DNA of 64,000 nt, taken from positions 3,472,001-3,536,000 of the forward strand of contig NZ_JACCBJ010000001.1 of assembly GCF_013408745.1 (NCBI RefSeq), written 5' to 3'. Below, in pieces: positions 42,149 to 50,737 of this stretch (the stretch's first letter is position 1; the number at the start of each line of letters is the position of its first letter). Both the position numbers and the translations under genes were made by a program. The notes under the pieces were generated by a model, which made no database searches, was not told the origin of the DNA, and saw only the letters and a list, made by a program, of their open reading frames with translations. The stretch is from Leifsonia soli. Lineage in GTDB: Bacteria > Actinomycetota > Actinomycetes > Actinomycetales > Microbacteriaceae.

Positions 42149-43095
42149 GCGAGGTCCTTCTCACGGCGTCCGAAGAAGCGGAACTGGATGAGGCTGAGGA
42201 GGAGCGTCGCGGCCAGCAGCACGTAGGAGAGCGCGGTCGCGAGCCCGAGGTCGAGCTTCTTGAAGCCCTCCTGGTAGATCTCCATGACGACGGTCTGCGT
42301 CGAGCGGTACGGACCGCCTCCGGTCATGACGTAGATCTGGTCGAACGCCTGCAGCGCGGCGATCATCGCGAACACGACGACGAACGCGAGGGTGTTGCTG
42401 AGCTGGGGGAGGGTGATGCTGACGAACCGGCGCCAGGCTCCGGCTCCATCGATCTTCGCCGCCTCGTAGAGCGACTCCGGGATCTCCTGCAGGCCGGCGA
42501 TGAAGATCACCATGTAGAAGCCGAAGCTCTTCCAGATGGCCACCAGGACGACGGTCGGCATCGCGAGCGCCGGGTCCTGCAGCACATTGCCGAGCTGGAT
42601 GCCGACGCTGCGCAGCCAGAAGTTGAGCAGGCCCACCTGCGGGTCGAGCAGGTACGTCCACGCGAATGCCGCGACCGCGAGCGAGACGATGAACGGCAGG
42701 AACAGCGCGGTGCGGAAGAAGCCGCGCCCGAGCAGCCGCCGGTTGGTGAGGAGGAGGGCGAGCAGCAGGGCGGCGATCAGCGCGGTGGGGGTGAAGAGCA
42801 CCGTGTAGAGGGCAGTGTTGCCGAGGGTGGCGAGGACGCGCGGGTCGGTGAACACCTGCACGTAGTTGTCGAAGCCGACCCACTCCTCCAGGCCGAAGCC
42901 GCTCGCGTTCGTGAACGAGAGGCGCAGGGCCGACAGCATCGGCCAGCCCACGAAGGCGATCAGGATGACGATCGCCGGGAGCATGAAGAGCAGAGCCATC
43001 GGTCCGCGGCGGCGTGCCGAGCGGGGCCGGCCGCCGAGCGGGGCCGGCGGACGGTACGGCCGGCGGCCCGTGCGGGAGCGGGTGAGAGTGGTCAT
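42145..43095 (-). CDS. Sugar ABC transporter permease (MalF type)
   Basis: A 316-residue membrane subunit with a basic, Pro/Arg-rich cytoplasmic N terminus of about 30 residues and six predicted helices. The EAA loop ESLYEAAKIDGAGAWRRF is intact. It precedes and overlaps the MalG-type gene and follows the binding-protein gene after 54 bp. The importer probably carries a short oligosaccharide released by the secreted enzyme encoded at 37770. Confidence 0.92.
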   Translation of the reverse strand: MTTLTRSRTGRRPYRPPAPLGGRPRSARRRGPMALLFMLPAIVILIAFVGWPMLSALRLSFTNASGFGLEEWVGFDNYVQVFTDPRVLATLGNTALYTVLFTPTALIAALLLALLLTNRRLLGRGFFRTALFLPFIVSLAVAAFAWTYLLDPQVGLLNFWLRSVGIQLGNVLQDPALAMPTVVLVAIWKSFGFYMVIFIAGLQEIPESLYEAAKIDGAGAWRRFVSITLPQLSNTLAFVVVFAMIAALQAFDQIYVMTGGGPYRSTQTVVMEIYQEGFKKLDLGLATALSYVLLAATLLLSLIQFRFFGRREKDLA

Positions 43096-43149
43096 GATCG
43101 CTTTCGGAAGAGGTGGTGGACCGCCGCGGAACGGCGGTCCACCGGGGGA

Positions 43150-44409
43150 TCACTTGCCGAGGGCCTGCTGCACCTGGCTGGATGCGGACTTCAGCAGCGC
43201 GGCCGGGTCGCCGCCGGCGAGGGCCTTCTGCGTCGCCTCGTCGACCGCGGAGAGCACATCCGTGCTGTTCGCCACGCCGGGGAGAAGTGGACGCGCGTCG
43301 CCGACGAGGTCGGTGAGCGTGGCCACGACCGGGTTGGACGACACGTCGGACGACGGGATGTCGGTGCGCAGGGGCGGCCAGCCGGAGCCGAGCGACCACT
43401 TCGTCGCGACCTTCTTGGTGAAGAAGTAGGCGAAGAACTTCTCCGCTGCGGCCTTCTTGGCCGAGTCGGCCTGCGCGGTGACCGCGGCGGAGATGCCGAT
43501 CGCCGACGCTGCCGCGCCCTTCGGTCCGGCGGGGATGCCGGCGATGCCGTAGTCGATCTTGTTCTCGGTGGCGACACCGGCCATCCAGGGTCCGCCGATC
43601 TCCATCGCGGCCTTGCCGGAGGAGAACAGCTTGTCGGAGGCGACCCCGTCGAGGCCGGTCGGCGAGATCTTGTCGGCGGTGACGGCCTTCGCCCAGTACG
43701 ACAGCGTCTCGGCGTTCTCGGAGGAGTCGAGCGCCGACTTCGAGCCGTCGACGATCTTCCCGCCGTTGCCGTAGAACAGGCTGGCCCAGACGCCGTTGCC
43801 CACGGTCGCGTGGTCCGGGAGGGCGAGGCCGTACTGCTCGGGGGTTCCGTCGCCGTTCTCGTCGACGGTGAGCTTCTTGGCGTCGGCCACCCACTCGTCC
43901 CAGGTCTTCGGGAACTCGGTGATCCCGGCCTTCTCGAACAGGGCCTTGTTGTAGATGACGGAGAGCGGGACGAAGCCGGTCGGGACGCCGTACGCCGAGC
44001 CGTCGACCTTCTCCATCTCGACAGCGGCGGGTCGCAGCGATGCGCTCTTCATCTCGCTGCTCGCGTAGAAGTCGTCGAGTTTGGCGAACGCGCCCTTCGA
44101 CGCGTACACCGGGAGGGTCTCGGCCGGCATCGCGACGATGTCCGGGCCCTTCTTGGCGGAGAGGGCGGGGAGGAGGGTGTCTCCGATGACGGCCCACGTC
44201 TTGGTCGTGGTCTTGATCGTGATCTTGTCCTGCGACTTGTTGAAGTCGTCGACGATCGCGTCGAGCACCTTGCCGTCGGCCTCGGTGTAGCCGTGCCAGA
44301 AGGTGAGGGTGACAGGGGCGGAGTCGCCGGAGCCGGAGGAGGTGGAGCAGCCGGCCAGCGCGAGAGAAGCGCCGGCCGCGACGGCCAGCGCCGCAAGCAG
44401 TTTCTTCAT
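43150..44409 (-). CDS. ABC transporter sugar-binding lipoprotein
   Basis: A 419-residue extracellular solute-binding protein with lipobox ALAGC (Cys21). Typical features are LTFWHGYTEADGKVLDAIV, YGVPTGFVPLSVIYNKALFE and AAMEIGGPWMAG. The start is ATG 44409, preceded by GAGAGG 7 nt upstream; the frame is open further but upstream sequence contains the operator and promoter. It is the first gene of the leftward operon. Its closest role model is the maltose/oligosaccharide binder family, which does not fix the ligand. Confidence 0.92.
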   Translation of the reverse strand: MKKLLAALAVAAGASLALAGCSTSSGSGDSAPVTLTFWHGYTEADGKVLDAIVDDFNKSQDKITIKTTTKTWAVIGDTLLPALSAKKGPDIVAMPAETLPVYASKGAFAKLDDFYASSEMKSASLRPAAVEMEKVDGSAYGVPTGFVPLSVIYNKALFEKAGITEFPKTWDEWVADAKKLTVDENGDGTPEQYGLALPDHATVGNGVWASLFYGNGGKIVDGSKSALDSSENAETLSYWAKAVTADKISPTGLDGVASDKLFSSGKAAMEIGGPWMAGVATENKIDYGIAGIPAGPKGAAASAIGISAAVTAQADSAKKAAAEKFFAYFFTKKVATKWSLGSGWPPLRTDIPSSDVSSNPVVATLTDLVGDARPLLPGVANSTDVLSAVDEATQKALAGGDPAALLKSASSQVQQALGK

Positions 44410-44455
44410 TGAATGCCTCTCATGGGACCGACCGCTCATCGTCGATCGGATCGGG

Positions 44456-44483
44456 TTTACAACGATGTAATCAACGTTGTAAA
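44456..44483 (-). promoter_or_regulatory. LacI-type operator of importer operon
   Basis: TTTACAACG (44456-44464) and CGTTGTAAA (44475-44483) form a perfect 9-bp inverted repeat with a 10-nt spacer that itself contains a TGTAAT/TTACA half-site, so two overlapping operators are possible. It covers the predicted transcription start. The palindrome differs from CCGAAACGTTTCGG at 2825, so a different LacI-type regulator, not encoded beside it, probably acts here. Confidence 0.7.
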
Positions 44484-44487
44484 TGGG

Positions 44488-44517
44488 AGTATAGGCAGGG
44501 CGCGGATCGGGCGTCAA
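44488..44517 (-). promoter_or_regulatory. Promoter of importer-GH1-GH93 operon
   Basis: TTGACG (44517-44512), 18-nt spacer, TATACT (44493-44488) on the minus strand. The predicted start near 44481 lies inside the inverted repeat at 44456-44483, consistent with repression by a bound regulator. Confidence 0.7.
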
Positions 44518-44659
44518 GCCGTGTTCGGTGACCGAACGCGCTCACCCCCTGTTCGGCCGGATCCGGCACGAGGCGCCATTCCGTGAGAGACTTCGCAGAA
44601 GGGGTGTGGAAGACGAATCTCGTCGTACGCCAGAACCCCCCGATCGGGCGGGGGCCTTC

Positions 44660-45874
44660 GTGGCCGATTCGACATCCTCTTTCTCCTCTTCTTCTGTCAT
44701 CCGGCGGATCGGCCTCGGGGCCACAGCGGCTGCGCTTCTCGCACTGCTCGGGCTGACCTTCGGCCCGGCTTCGGCGCGGGCGGACACCACCCTCGACGGG
44801 CCGGTGGACATCGGGACGGCCGCGCCCTTCGGCGTGCTCGGGTCGAGCGCCGTGACGAACACCGGACCGACGGTCGTCGACGGTGACGTGGGGGTGTCAC
44901 CCGGATCGTCGATCACCGGGTTCGGCGGCCCTCCGGAGGGCACGCTCACCGGAACCCTCCATCAGACCGACGCCGTCGCGGCGCAGGCGCAGAGCGATGT
45001 GACGACCGCCTTCAACACGGCGAGCGGGCTGACCCCGACGACCTCCGGGGTCGGCGAGCTCAACGGCCTGTCGCTGACACCCGGCGTCTACTCCGGCGGC
45101 GCGTTGTCTCTCGCGGACAACGGAGCGCTGACGCTCGCCGGGAGTGCGACGTCGGTCTGGGTCTTCCAGGCCGCCAGCACCCTCACGATCGGATCGGCGA
45201 CCCACATCACGATGACCGGTGGTGCGACGGCGTGCAACGTCTTCTGGAGGGTCGGCTCGTCGGCGACGCTCGGCACTGCGGCGCAGTTCGTCGGCACCGT
45301 GCTGGCCGACCAGTCCATCACCGCGACGACCGGCGCGACCATCGCGGGCCGCCTGCTGGCGAGCAACGCGGCGGTCACCCTCGACACGAACACCGTGACG
45401 GTGCCGACGGGCTGCCCGCCGCCGGGCACACCGGTCACGACATCCAGCCCGGCCATCACGTCGGGGACGCCGACCGACGCGGTCGTGGGAACCCCGTACT
45501 CCTTCACGGTGACGGCCTCCGGCACGCCGGCGCCCACCTACGCGGTGACCGCCGGGACACTCCCCGCGGGACTCACGCTCAACCCAACCACCGGCGTGAT
45601 CTCCGGAACACCGACGACACCGGGTTCGTCGACCGTCACCATCACGGCGTCCAACGGGCAGAGCCCGGACGCCTCTGCGGTCTACACCTTCCTGACGGCG
45701 CCGGCCGCCGTGCCCGTCGGAGCCGCCGGGGGCACAGCGATCGATTCGACCGCCCTGCTCGCGCAGAGCGGAAGCGATGCGACGCTGCCGTTCGCCGCCG
45801 CACTGCTCGTGCTCGCCCTCGGTCTCGGTCTGAGCGGCTTCGCCGCGCACCGCTCCACGCGGCGACCGGGCTGA
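44660..45874 (+). CDS. DUF3494 (ice-binding-like) surface protein
   Basis: A 404-residue exported protein from GTG 44660; earlier in-frame GTG codons exist, but this one places the signal peptide ([19 protein letters not shown]) near the N terminus. The DUF3494 beta-solenoid (about 45-255) is recognised by [28 protein letters not shown] and [20 protein letters not shown]. An Ig-like putative domain ([24 protein letters not shown]) follows. LAQSG (367-371), a hydrophobic helix and an Arg-rich end suggest surface anchoring by a nonstandard sortase motif. DUF3494 proteins include ice-binding proteins and adhesins; ice binding is not proven here. Confidence 0.85.
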   Translation: MADSTSSFSSSSVIRRIGLGATAAALLALLGLTFGPASARADTTLDGPVDIGTAAPFGVLGSSAVTNTGPTVVDGDVGVSPGSSITGFGGPPEGTLTGTLHQTDAVAAQAQSDVTTAFNTASGLTPTTSGVGELNGLSLTPGVYSGGALSLADNGALTLAGSATSVWVFQAASTLTIGSATHITMTGGATACNVFWRVGSSATLGTAAQFVGTVLADQSITATTGATIAGRLLASNAAVTLDTNTVTVPTGCPPPGTPVTTSSPAITSGTPTDAVVGTPYSFTVTASGTPAPTYAVTAGTLPAGLTLNPTTGVISGTPTTPGSSTVTITASNGQSPDASAVYTFLTAPAAVPVGAAGGTAIDSTALLAQSGSDATLPFAAALLVLALGLGLSGFAAHRSTRRPG

Positions 45875-45892
45875 TCCGCCGCCGCGCGAAGG

Positions 45893-46357
45893 CTAACGCG
45901 CGAGGTAGGCACCCAGGGCGTCGAGGAGGCCCCGGGTGCCGCTCTCGCGCCCGGGACCGTCGGCCCAGAACCGGTCGAAGAAGACGCCGTGCTCGATGTG
46001 CGTGAAGCGGGTGCCCTCGTCGATCGGATCGAACTCGAGGGAGGCGACGGAGGTCGACATGTGCACGCCGTCGATCCACATGTCGTACGTGGTGACGATC
46101 CGGACGTGCTCGACGATGTCGGTGTACGTGGCCTCGTAGCGCGACACCGGGCCGTCGTGGAACGTGCCCTCTGCCACGTCCCGCCCGCCGACCCGGAAGT
46201 CGAAGGACCATTCGCCCGGCTCGATGGCGTCTCCTGCTCCCCACCAGCTCCGCTTCTGCTCCTCGTCGGCGAAGGCGTCCCAGACGCGTTCGGGCGGGGC
46301 GGGGTAGTCGCGGGTGAGGGTGAATCCGGCGCGGGCGAGGCGGCGTTCGATCGTCAT
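45893..46357 (-). CDS. SRPBCC (AHSA1-like) protein
   Basis: A 154-residue START/Bet v1-fold protein of the AHSA1 type. FTLTRDYPAPPERVWDAFAD, WWGAGDAIEPGEWSFDFRVGG and THIEHGVFFDRFW are typical. The family binds hydrophobic small molecules or acts as minor chaperones. It is the third gene of a leftward operon after ArsR and the DHFR-like gene (8-bp gap), the arrangement commonly seen with this family. ATG 46357 is chosen because longer frames run through the upstream gene. Confidence 0.88.
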   Translation of the reverse strand: MTIERRLARAGFTLTRDYPAPPERVWDAFADEEQKRSWWGAGDAIEPGEWSFDFRVGGRDVAEGTFHDGPVSRYEATYTDIVEHVRIVTTYDMWIDGVHMSTSVASLEFDPIDEGTRFTHIEHGVFFDRFWADGPGRESGTRGLLDALGAYLAR

Positions 46358-46365
46358 GGGGCGTC

Positions 46366-47010
46366 CTAGCGGGTGAGGGTGACGTGGATGGTGCCGCTCT
46401 CCGCGACCTCGGACGTCACGGTGTGCGTCTGGTCCATTCCGGTCAGGTCGTCGAACAGCCGGTGCCCGCGGCCCAGGAAGATCGGGGCGATCATGAGGTG
46501 CAGGTCGTCGACGAGGCCGGCCCGGAGGAAGGCGCGGGCGGTGCGATAGCCGCCGCCCACCCGGACATCCCGTCCGCCTGCGGCCTCGGTCGCCTCGGCG
46601 AGCACCTCCTCCACGGGAGTGCTGCGGAAGTGGAAGGTCGTGCCGCCGTTCATCTCGATCGGGGAGCGCGGCGCGGTGCTGGTGAGCACGAAGACCGGGG
46701 TGCCGAACGGCGGGGTGTCTCCCCACCATCCCTTCCACTCGGCGTCGTCGGGGAAGGAGTGCAGGCCGAACATGCCGGCGCCCATGATCTCGGCGCCGAT
46801 CCCCTCGAAGAACTCGCGGCCGAACCGGTCGTCGACGCCGGCCGTGCCGGCCCCGCTCGTGTCGCCGAAGATGCGCTCGCGGAACGTCCGGGTCGATGCC
46901 CAGGCGGCCGTGAGGCGGCCCCAGTCCTCGCCCATCGGGTTGTCGGGCGACGCATCGGACGGCGTGTAGCCGTCGAGGGAGGCGAAGAGGTCCATGCGAA
47001 CGCGGGTCAT
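46366..47010 (-). CDS. Dihydrofolate-reductase-like (RibD C-terminal) protein
   Basis: A 214-residue protein of the DHFR/RibD reductase superfamily. MDLFASLDGYTPSD at the N terminus, GGGYRTARAFLRAGLVDDLHLMIAPIFLGRGHRLF and the C-terminal beta strand are typical of the uncharacterised actinobacterial branch. It probably reduces a small molecule with NADPH, but the substrate is unknown. GAAGGA precedes the start. It follows the ArsR gene directly and should be co-transcribed with it. Confidence 0.87.
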   Translation of the reverse strand: MTRVRMDLFASLDGYTPSDASPDNPMGEDWGRLTAAWASTRTFRERIFGDTSGAGTAGVDDRFGREFFEGIGAEIMGAGMFGLHSFPDDAEWKGWWGDTPPFGTPVFVLTSTAPRSPIEMNGGTTFHFRSTPVEEVLAEATEAAGGRDVRVGGGYRTARAFLRAGLVDDLHLMIAPIFLGRGHRLFDDLTGMDQTHTVTSEVAESGTIHVTLTR

Positions 47011-47011
47011 G

Positions 47012-47362
47012 TCAGGTGTCCTTCGGGGTCGGCGCCGCGGCGGCGCGGGCGAGGTGGATGCCGAGGCGGTCGGCCTGGTGCTCGGCGGGAGTGCGTTGCT
47101 CCCCGAGCCAGAGGTGCAGGATGTCGAGCGCGCCCGGCCGCAGGCTCACCGTGCGGACGCGTCCGTGCTTCTCGGAGGTGATCACTCCCGCGTTCTCGAG
47201 CACGCTCAGGTGCTGCATGAACGACGGCAGCGCCATAGGAAATGGGGCCGCGAGCTCGGTCACCACCGCTGGTGACATCGCGAGCCGCTCCACGACGGCT
47301 CGCCGCGTGGGGTCCGCGAGAGCGCGGAGCACGGCGTCGAGCTCGTCGTAATACTTAGGCAC
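47012..47362 (-). CDS. ArsR family transcriptional regulator
   Basis: A 116-residue winged-helix regulator (YYDELDAVLRALADPTRRAVVERL; FMQHLSVLENAGVITSEKHGRVRTVSL). It lacks the metal-binding Cys motif of classic ArsR proteins and belongs to the branch that controls AHSA1/DHFR-like genes. Start GTG 47362 has no ribosome binding site and sits inside a perfect palindrome, suggesting a leaderless and autorepressed message. It heads a three-gene operon with 46366 and 45893. Confidence 0.88.
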   Translation of the reverse strand: MPKYYDELDAVLRALADPTRRAVVERLAMSPAVVTELAAPFPMALPSFMQHLSVLENAGVITSEKHGRVRTVSLRPGALDILHLWLGEQRTPAEHQADRLGIHLARAAAAPTPKDT

Positions 47363-47399
47363 GCGCCTAAGTGTGCCTGGCTTTGGCGCTCTTCGTCAA
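47353..47399 (-). promoter_or_regulatory. Promoter and ArsR operator spanning start codon
   Basis: ACTTAGGC-acgc-GCCTAAGT (47353-47372) is a perfect 8-bp-arm inverted repeat that contains the GTG start (47362). On the minus strand TTGACG (47399-47394) and CACACT (47375-47370) are 18 nt apart, placing the transcription start at or next to the GTG. The -10 match is weak; the palindrome is clear. Confidence 0.65.
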
Positions 47400-47406
47400 C
47401 CCTTCG

Positions 47407-48153
47407 TCAGGGTTTGGCGCCGTTGCTGAACGAACCGTGCAGGGTGGTGTCGGCGAACGCCGTGGTGCCGATGACTGTGCGGACCGCATCCAGCGTCGCC
47501 GGGTCCGCGCCGTCGACGAGCACCGTCAGCGACCCGTAGTCGACGCGCATCGTGTACGGGATGGATGCCTCGACCGAGGTGACGTGCGGCGTCGCCGCCA
47601 GCCGCGCGAGGCCCTCGGCCACGTCCGTGGAGGTCTCGATCGGGATGGTCTGGTCGAAGGTCCTGCTGTAGTGGACCGTCGTCTCGATGTGCCCGGGTCC
47701 GGCCGGCACCGTGAGGGCGAGGCTCACCCCGGTCCACGCGAGGTGCTGTGCCATCGTCGTCGGGACTGCTGCCGCCTGAGCGGGTGTCGCCGCCGCCTCC
47801 ATCACGACGTCGACCTGGCTCGAGAAGTGGTTGGAGACGACCCGGCAGTCCGGGCGGTCCGGATCGTCGGAGGCGGTTCGCGAGTTCGACATGCTCTCGC
47901 GCACCGTGTCGACGCCCGCGAGCTTCCGGACGGCGGTTACGGCCTCCCGGACCTCTCCGGCGACATGGGGATCGAGCGTCGGAGCCGGCGTCGGGGACGG
48001 GTCCGGCTCGGCGCCGCGCAGCAGGCAGGCCTCCGCGGGCTCAGCGGAGCCGCGGCCGCTCGCATCCCGAGCCAGCTGCTCGATCGTCGAGCACCCGGTG
48101 AGGAGGGCGGCGGCGCACAGGAGCGCGAGGACGGTCGTGGCCCGGCGAAGCAT
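47407..48153 (-). CDS. Hypothetical lipoprotein
   Basis: A 248-residue exported lipoprotein; ATG 48153 begins MLRRATTVLALLCAAALLTGC with the lipobox Cys at 21. The mature part is hydrophilic with a Pro/Thr linker (PTPAPTLDPH) and two related halves of alpha/beta type, but no family I can name. The gene is separate from the ArsR operon (45 bp upstream on the same strand) and has no obvious partner. Confidence 0.75.
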   Translation of the reverse strand: MLRRATTVLALLCAAALLTGCSTIEQLARDASGRGSAEPAEACLLRGAEPDPSPTPAPTLDPHVAGEVREAVTAVRKLAGVDTVRESMSNSRTASDDPDRPDCRVVSNHFSSQVDVVMEAAATPAQAAAVPTTMAQHLAWTGVSLALTVPAGPGHIETTVHYSRTFDQTIPIETSTDVAEGLARLAATPHVTSVEASIPYTMRVDYGSLTVLVDGADPATLDAVRTVIGTTAFADTTLHGSFSNGAKP

Positions 48154-48339
48154 AGGGTCGAGGCTAACGCGGCGCCCGGCTGCACGCGTCAGCCTCCGGG
48201 ATGAGCTGTCGACGACCATCGTCGCCGGCGGTGCGGCGGGCCGATCGATTCGGACCGCGGAAGTCGGGTGCCGCGGCGGGCGGTCGATCAGGCTGGGTAT
48301 CGAAGGAGGCATCGGCTGCCGGTGGAGCGGGTCTGACTG

Positions 48340-48636
48340 TCACGCCGACGCCGTCCGGATCCTCACCTCGCGCTCCATGCGCTTCTCGTGCCGTTGTCGG
48401 CCCTTCGCCGCCTCGAGCTCCCGGCTCTTCGGCGGGGCGCTCGTGACCAGCTGGTCCAGCATCCGTCTGGTCGCCTCGGCGATCTCGTCGATAGCCTGCT
48501 CGAACGCCGGGGTGTTGGCGCGTGAGGGATGCGTCGAGCCGCTGACCTTCCGGACGAACTGGAGCGCGGCCTCCCGCACCTCATCGTCGGTCGTGGGCGG
48601 TTCGAAGTTGTGAAGGCAACGGATGTTCCGGCACAT
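48340..48636 (-). CDS. DUF2277 family protein
   Basis: A 98-residue protein starting MCRNIRCLHNFEPPTTDDEV, the invariant beginning of DUF2277, followed by AALQFVRKVSGSTHPSRAN and a helical basic tail. The family is common in Actinobacteria and of unknown function; the N-terminal Cys pair could bind metal or be redox active. It is divergent from the thioesterase-like gene at 48757. Confidence 0.9.
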   Translation of the reverse strand: MCRNIRCLHNFEPPTTDDEVREAALQFVRKVSGSTHPSRANTPAFEQAIDEIAEATRRMLDQLVTSAPPKSRELEAAKGRQRHEKRMEREVRIRTASA

Positions 48637-48756
48637 GCCGAGACGATATACCGCCCGCCGTCGAGTCCGCATTCTTTGCACGCTCAGGGTGGGGAAAGCG
48701 GTAAGTCTGTGCGGACTCGACGGTGGCGGCGACGGCCGGGGCGAAATAATCGGGGG

Positions 48757-49545
48757 ATGGACTCCTACTTCCAGCGCATCGACGACACCCGCTACCACCC
48801 GACCGTGGATGCCGGAGGAGCCTGGAAGGACGGCGAGATCCACTTCAGCCCGCTCGGCGGTCTCATCGTGCACGCGATGGACCGCCATCGCGCCGAGCGC
48901 GGCGCCGGTCCGCTCTCGCTCGCGCGGGTGAGCTTCGACATCCTCGGCTTCCTCGCCGCGGAGGTGTGCGAAATCACCGTGGAGACCATCCGCCCCGGCC
49001 GGACGATCGAGTTGGTGGAGGCGACCGTCGTCATCGCCGGCCGTGCCGCCGTGCTCGCGCGTGCCTGGTACACGGTCGACGGCGACACCAGCGAGGTCGC
49101 AGGCGGCGAACCGGACAGGCTCGCCCTCCCGGGCCCCGAGCGGCGCTGGCCGATGACGGAGACCTGGCCGGGCGGTTACGTCGCATCGCTCGAGATGCGG
49201 GCGGCCGAGGACCCGCGCCCCGGCCGCGCGACGGCCTGGCTGCGCACCGACCGCGTCCTCGTCGCCGGCGAGGAGTCCAGCCCGCACGCCGCCTTCATCG
49301 CGCTGGTCGACACGGCGAACGGCATCGCGGTGCGCCGGTTGCCGACCGAGTGGATGTTCCCCAACCTCGACCTGACCATCCACCTGTACGCGCAGCCGGC
49401 GGGGGAGTGGGTCGGCCTCGACACGACGGTCACCTTCGGGTCGACGGGCCGAGGCCTCACCAGCACCGCTCTCCACGACCTCTCGGGCCCGGTGGGCAGG
49501 GCGGAGCAGATCCTCACCGTCCGGCCGCTCCCCGGGCGGGCGTAG
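48757..49545 (+). CDS. Thioesterase-superfamily (double hot-dog) protein
   Basis: A 262-residue protein with two hot-dog halves. The first has GGLIVHAMDRHRAER and LARVSFDILGFLAAEVCEITVE; the second has WMFPNLDLTIHLYAQPAGEWVGLDTTVTFG and GRGLTSTALHDLSGPVGRAEQ, as in acyl-CoA thioesterase-like proteins. It probably hydrolyses an acyl-CoA, substrate unknown. The ATG at 48757 follows GGGGG closely. It is convergent with the RidA gene of the catabolic cluster (7-bp gap). Confidence 0.85.
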   Translation: MDSYFQRIDDTRYHPTVDAGGAWKDGEIHFSPLGGLIVHAMDRHRAERGAGPLSLARVSFDILGFLAAEVCEITVETIRPGRTIELVEATVVIAGRAAVLARAWYTVDGDTSEVAGGEPDRLALPGPERRWPMTETWPGGYVASLEMRAAEDPRPGRATAWLRTDRVLVAGEESSPHAAFIALVDTANGIAVRRLPTEWMFPNLDLTIHLYAQPAGEWVGLDTTVTFGSTGRGLTSTALHDLSGPVGRAEQILTVRPLPGRA

Positions 49546-49552
49546 CTCCGCC

Positions 49553-49957
49553 TCAGTCGAGCACGGCGAGGGCGTCGATCTCCACCAGCATCTCCGCGCG
49601 GGGGAGGCCGGTGAACACCGTGGTGCGCGCCGGAAGCACGCCCGATCGGACCCGCGACGACAAGAACTCGCCGTAGGCCTCGTTCATGGCAGCGAAGTCG
49701 TCGCGGGCGGTCAGGTAGACACGGAGCATCATCACGTCGTCGAAGGTCGCCCCTCCGGCGGTGAGGATGGCCTCGACGTTCTGGAGCGTCCGGAGCGTCT
49801 GCGCTTTCACGTCGCCCTCGTGGATGTACGAGTTGCTCACCGGGTCGACGGGTCCCTGTCCCGACACCTGGAGGAAGGGGCCGCGCCTCACCCCCTGCGA
49901 GAAGACGTGAGCGGGTGCGGGGGCCTCCGGGGTGAAGACGGCGGTGCGTTCGGACAT
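49553..49957 (-). CDS. RidA family protein of catabolic cluster
   Basis: A 134-residue RidA-type protein: FSQGVRRGPFLQVSGQGPVD near the N terminus, QTLRTLQNVEAIL and RTTVFTGLPRAEMLVEIDALA with the expected Arg. RidA proteins hydrolyse enamine/imine products of PLP dehydratases to keto acids. The PLP-type dehydratase encoded nearby at 51846 would make exactly such intermediates, so this protein probably supports it. It lies 33 bp after the IclR gene in the same direction, likely in one transcript with the kinase. Confidence 0.87.
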   Translation of the reverse strand: MSERTAVFTPEAPAPAHVFSQGVRRGPFLQVSGQGPVDPVSNSYIHEGDVKAQTLRTLQNVEAILTAGGATFDDVMMLRVYLTARDDFAAMNEAYGEFLSSRVRSGVLPARTTVFTGLPRAEMLVEIDALAVLD

Positions 49958-49990
49958 GGCTTCCTTTCGGGGTGCTGTGGATGGCGGTGG

Positions 49991-50737
49991 TCAGACCTCT
50001 CGGGCGCCGAGCTCTGCGGAGACGCGCCCCGCCGCCGCCAGGAGCGACGGAAGGAGCTCGAGCACGCCCTCATACGGGAGGACGACGTTCGGAACCGAGA
50101 TCGAGATGGCGGCGGCGACGCGGCCGTCGGGTCCGTGGACGGGGGCGCCGATGCAGTTCATGAAGGTCTCGTGCTCCTCGTGGTCCTCCGCCCACCCTCG
50201 TCGCACGCTGCGCTCGACGTCGGCGAGCAGACCGTCGGGCGTCGCGATCGTCCGGTCGGTGAAGCGCTCGAACTCGAGTCCGGTGACGACCGCGCGGCGC
50301 TCTGCGCCATCCAGCCCGCCCAGCAGCACTTTGCCGACCGCAGTCGCGTGGAGGGCGGCGGGAAGGCCGATCCGCGAGTACATGCGGAGCGGTTGCCGCG
50401 ACTCGACCTTGTCGACATACGTCGCGACGCCGTCGTCGTAGGTGGCGAGGTGCACGGTCTGGCCGGTCTCGGCCGCGAGCGCACGCAGTTCCTGGGCAGC
50501 AGCGGCGCGCACATCCAGTGCATCCAGCGCGCCGGAGGCCAGGGCCAGCACGGCAGGGCCGATGCGGTACCGGTGGTTGCTGTCGCGGCCGACGAACCCG
50601 CGCTGCTCCATGGTCTGGAGCAGCCGCAGGACCGTCGTCTTGTGAACGCCGAGTTCTGCCGCGAGCGGGTCGAGAGTCGTGATGCCGCGCGCGAGGAGGC
50701 CGAGGAGATCGAGCGCCCGGCCGAGCGACTGGCTCAC
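49991..50737 (-). CDS. IclR family regulator of catabolic cluster
   Basis: A 248-residue regulator starting at GTG 50737, with GGAGGAGG 5 nt upstream and overlapping the kinase stop (GTGA). The N-terminal winged helix (SQSLGRALDLLGLLARG; LGVHKTTVLRLLQTM) is followed by the IclR effector domain (RMYSRIGLPAALHATAVGKVLL; VAAAISISVP). It is the evident candidate to bind the nested palindromes at 51791-51832 and control both divergent halves of the cluster. Confidence 0.88.
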   Translation of the reverse strand: MSQSLGRALDLLGLLARGITTLDPLAAELGVHKTTVLRLLQTMEQRGFVGRDSNHRYRIGPAVLALASGALDALDVRAAAAQELRALAAETGQTVHLATYDDGVATYVDKVESRQPLRMYSRIGLPAALHATAVGKVLLGGLDGAERRAVVTGLEFERFTDRTIATPDGLLADVERSVRRGWAEDHEEHETFMNCIGAPVHGPDGRVAAAISISVPNVVLPYEGVLELLPSLLAAAGRVSAELGAREV

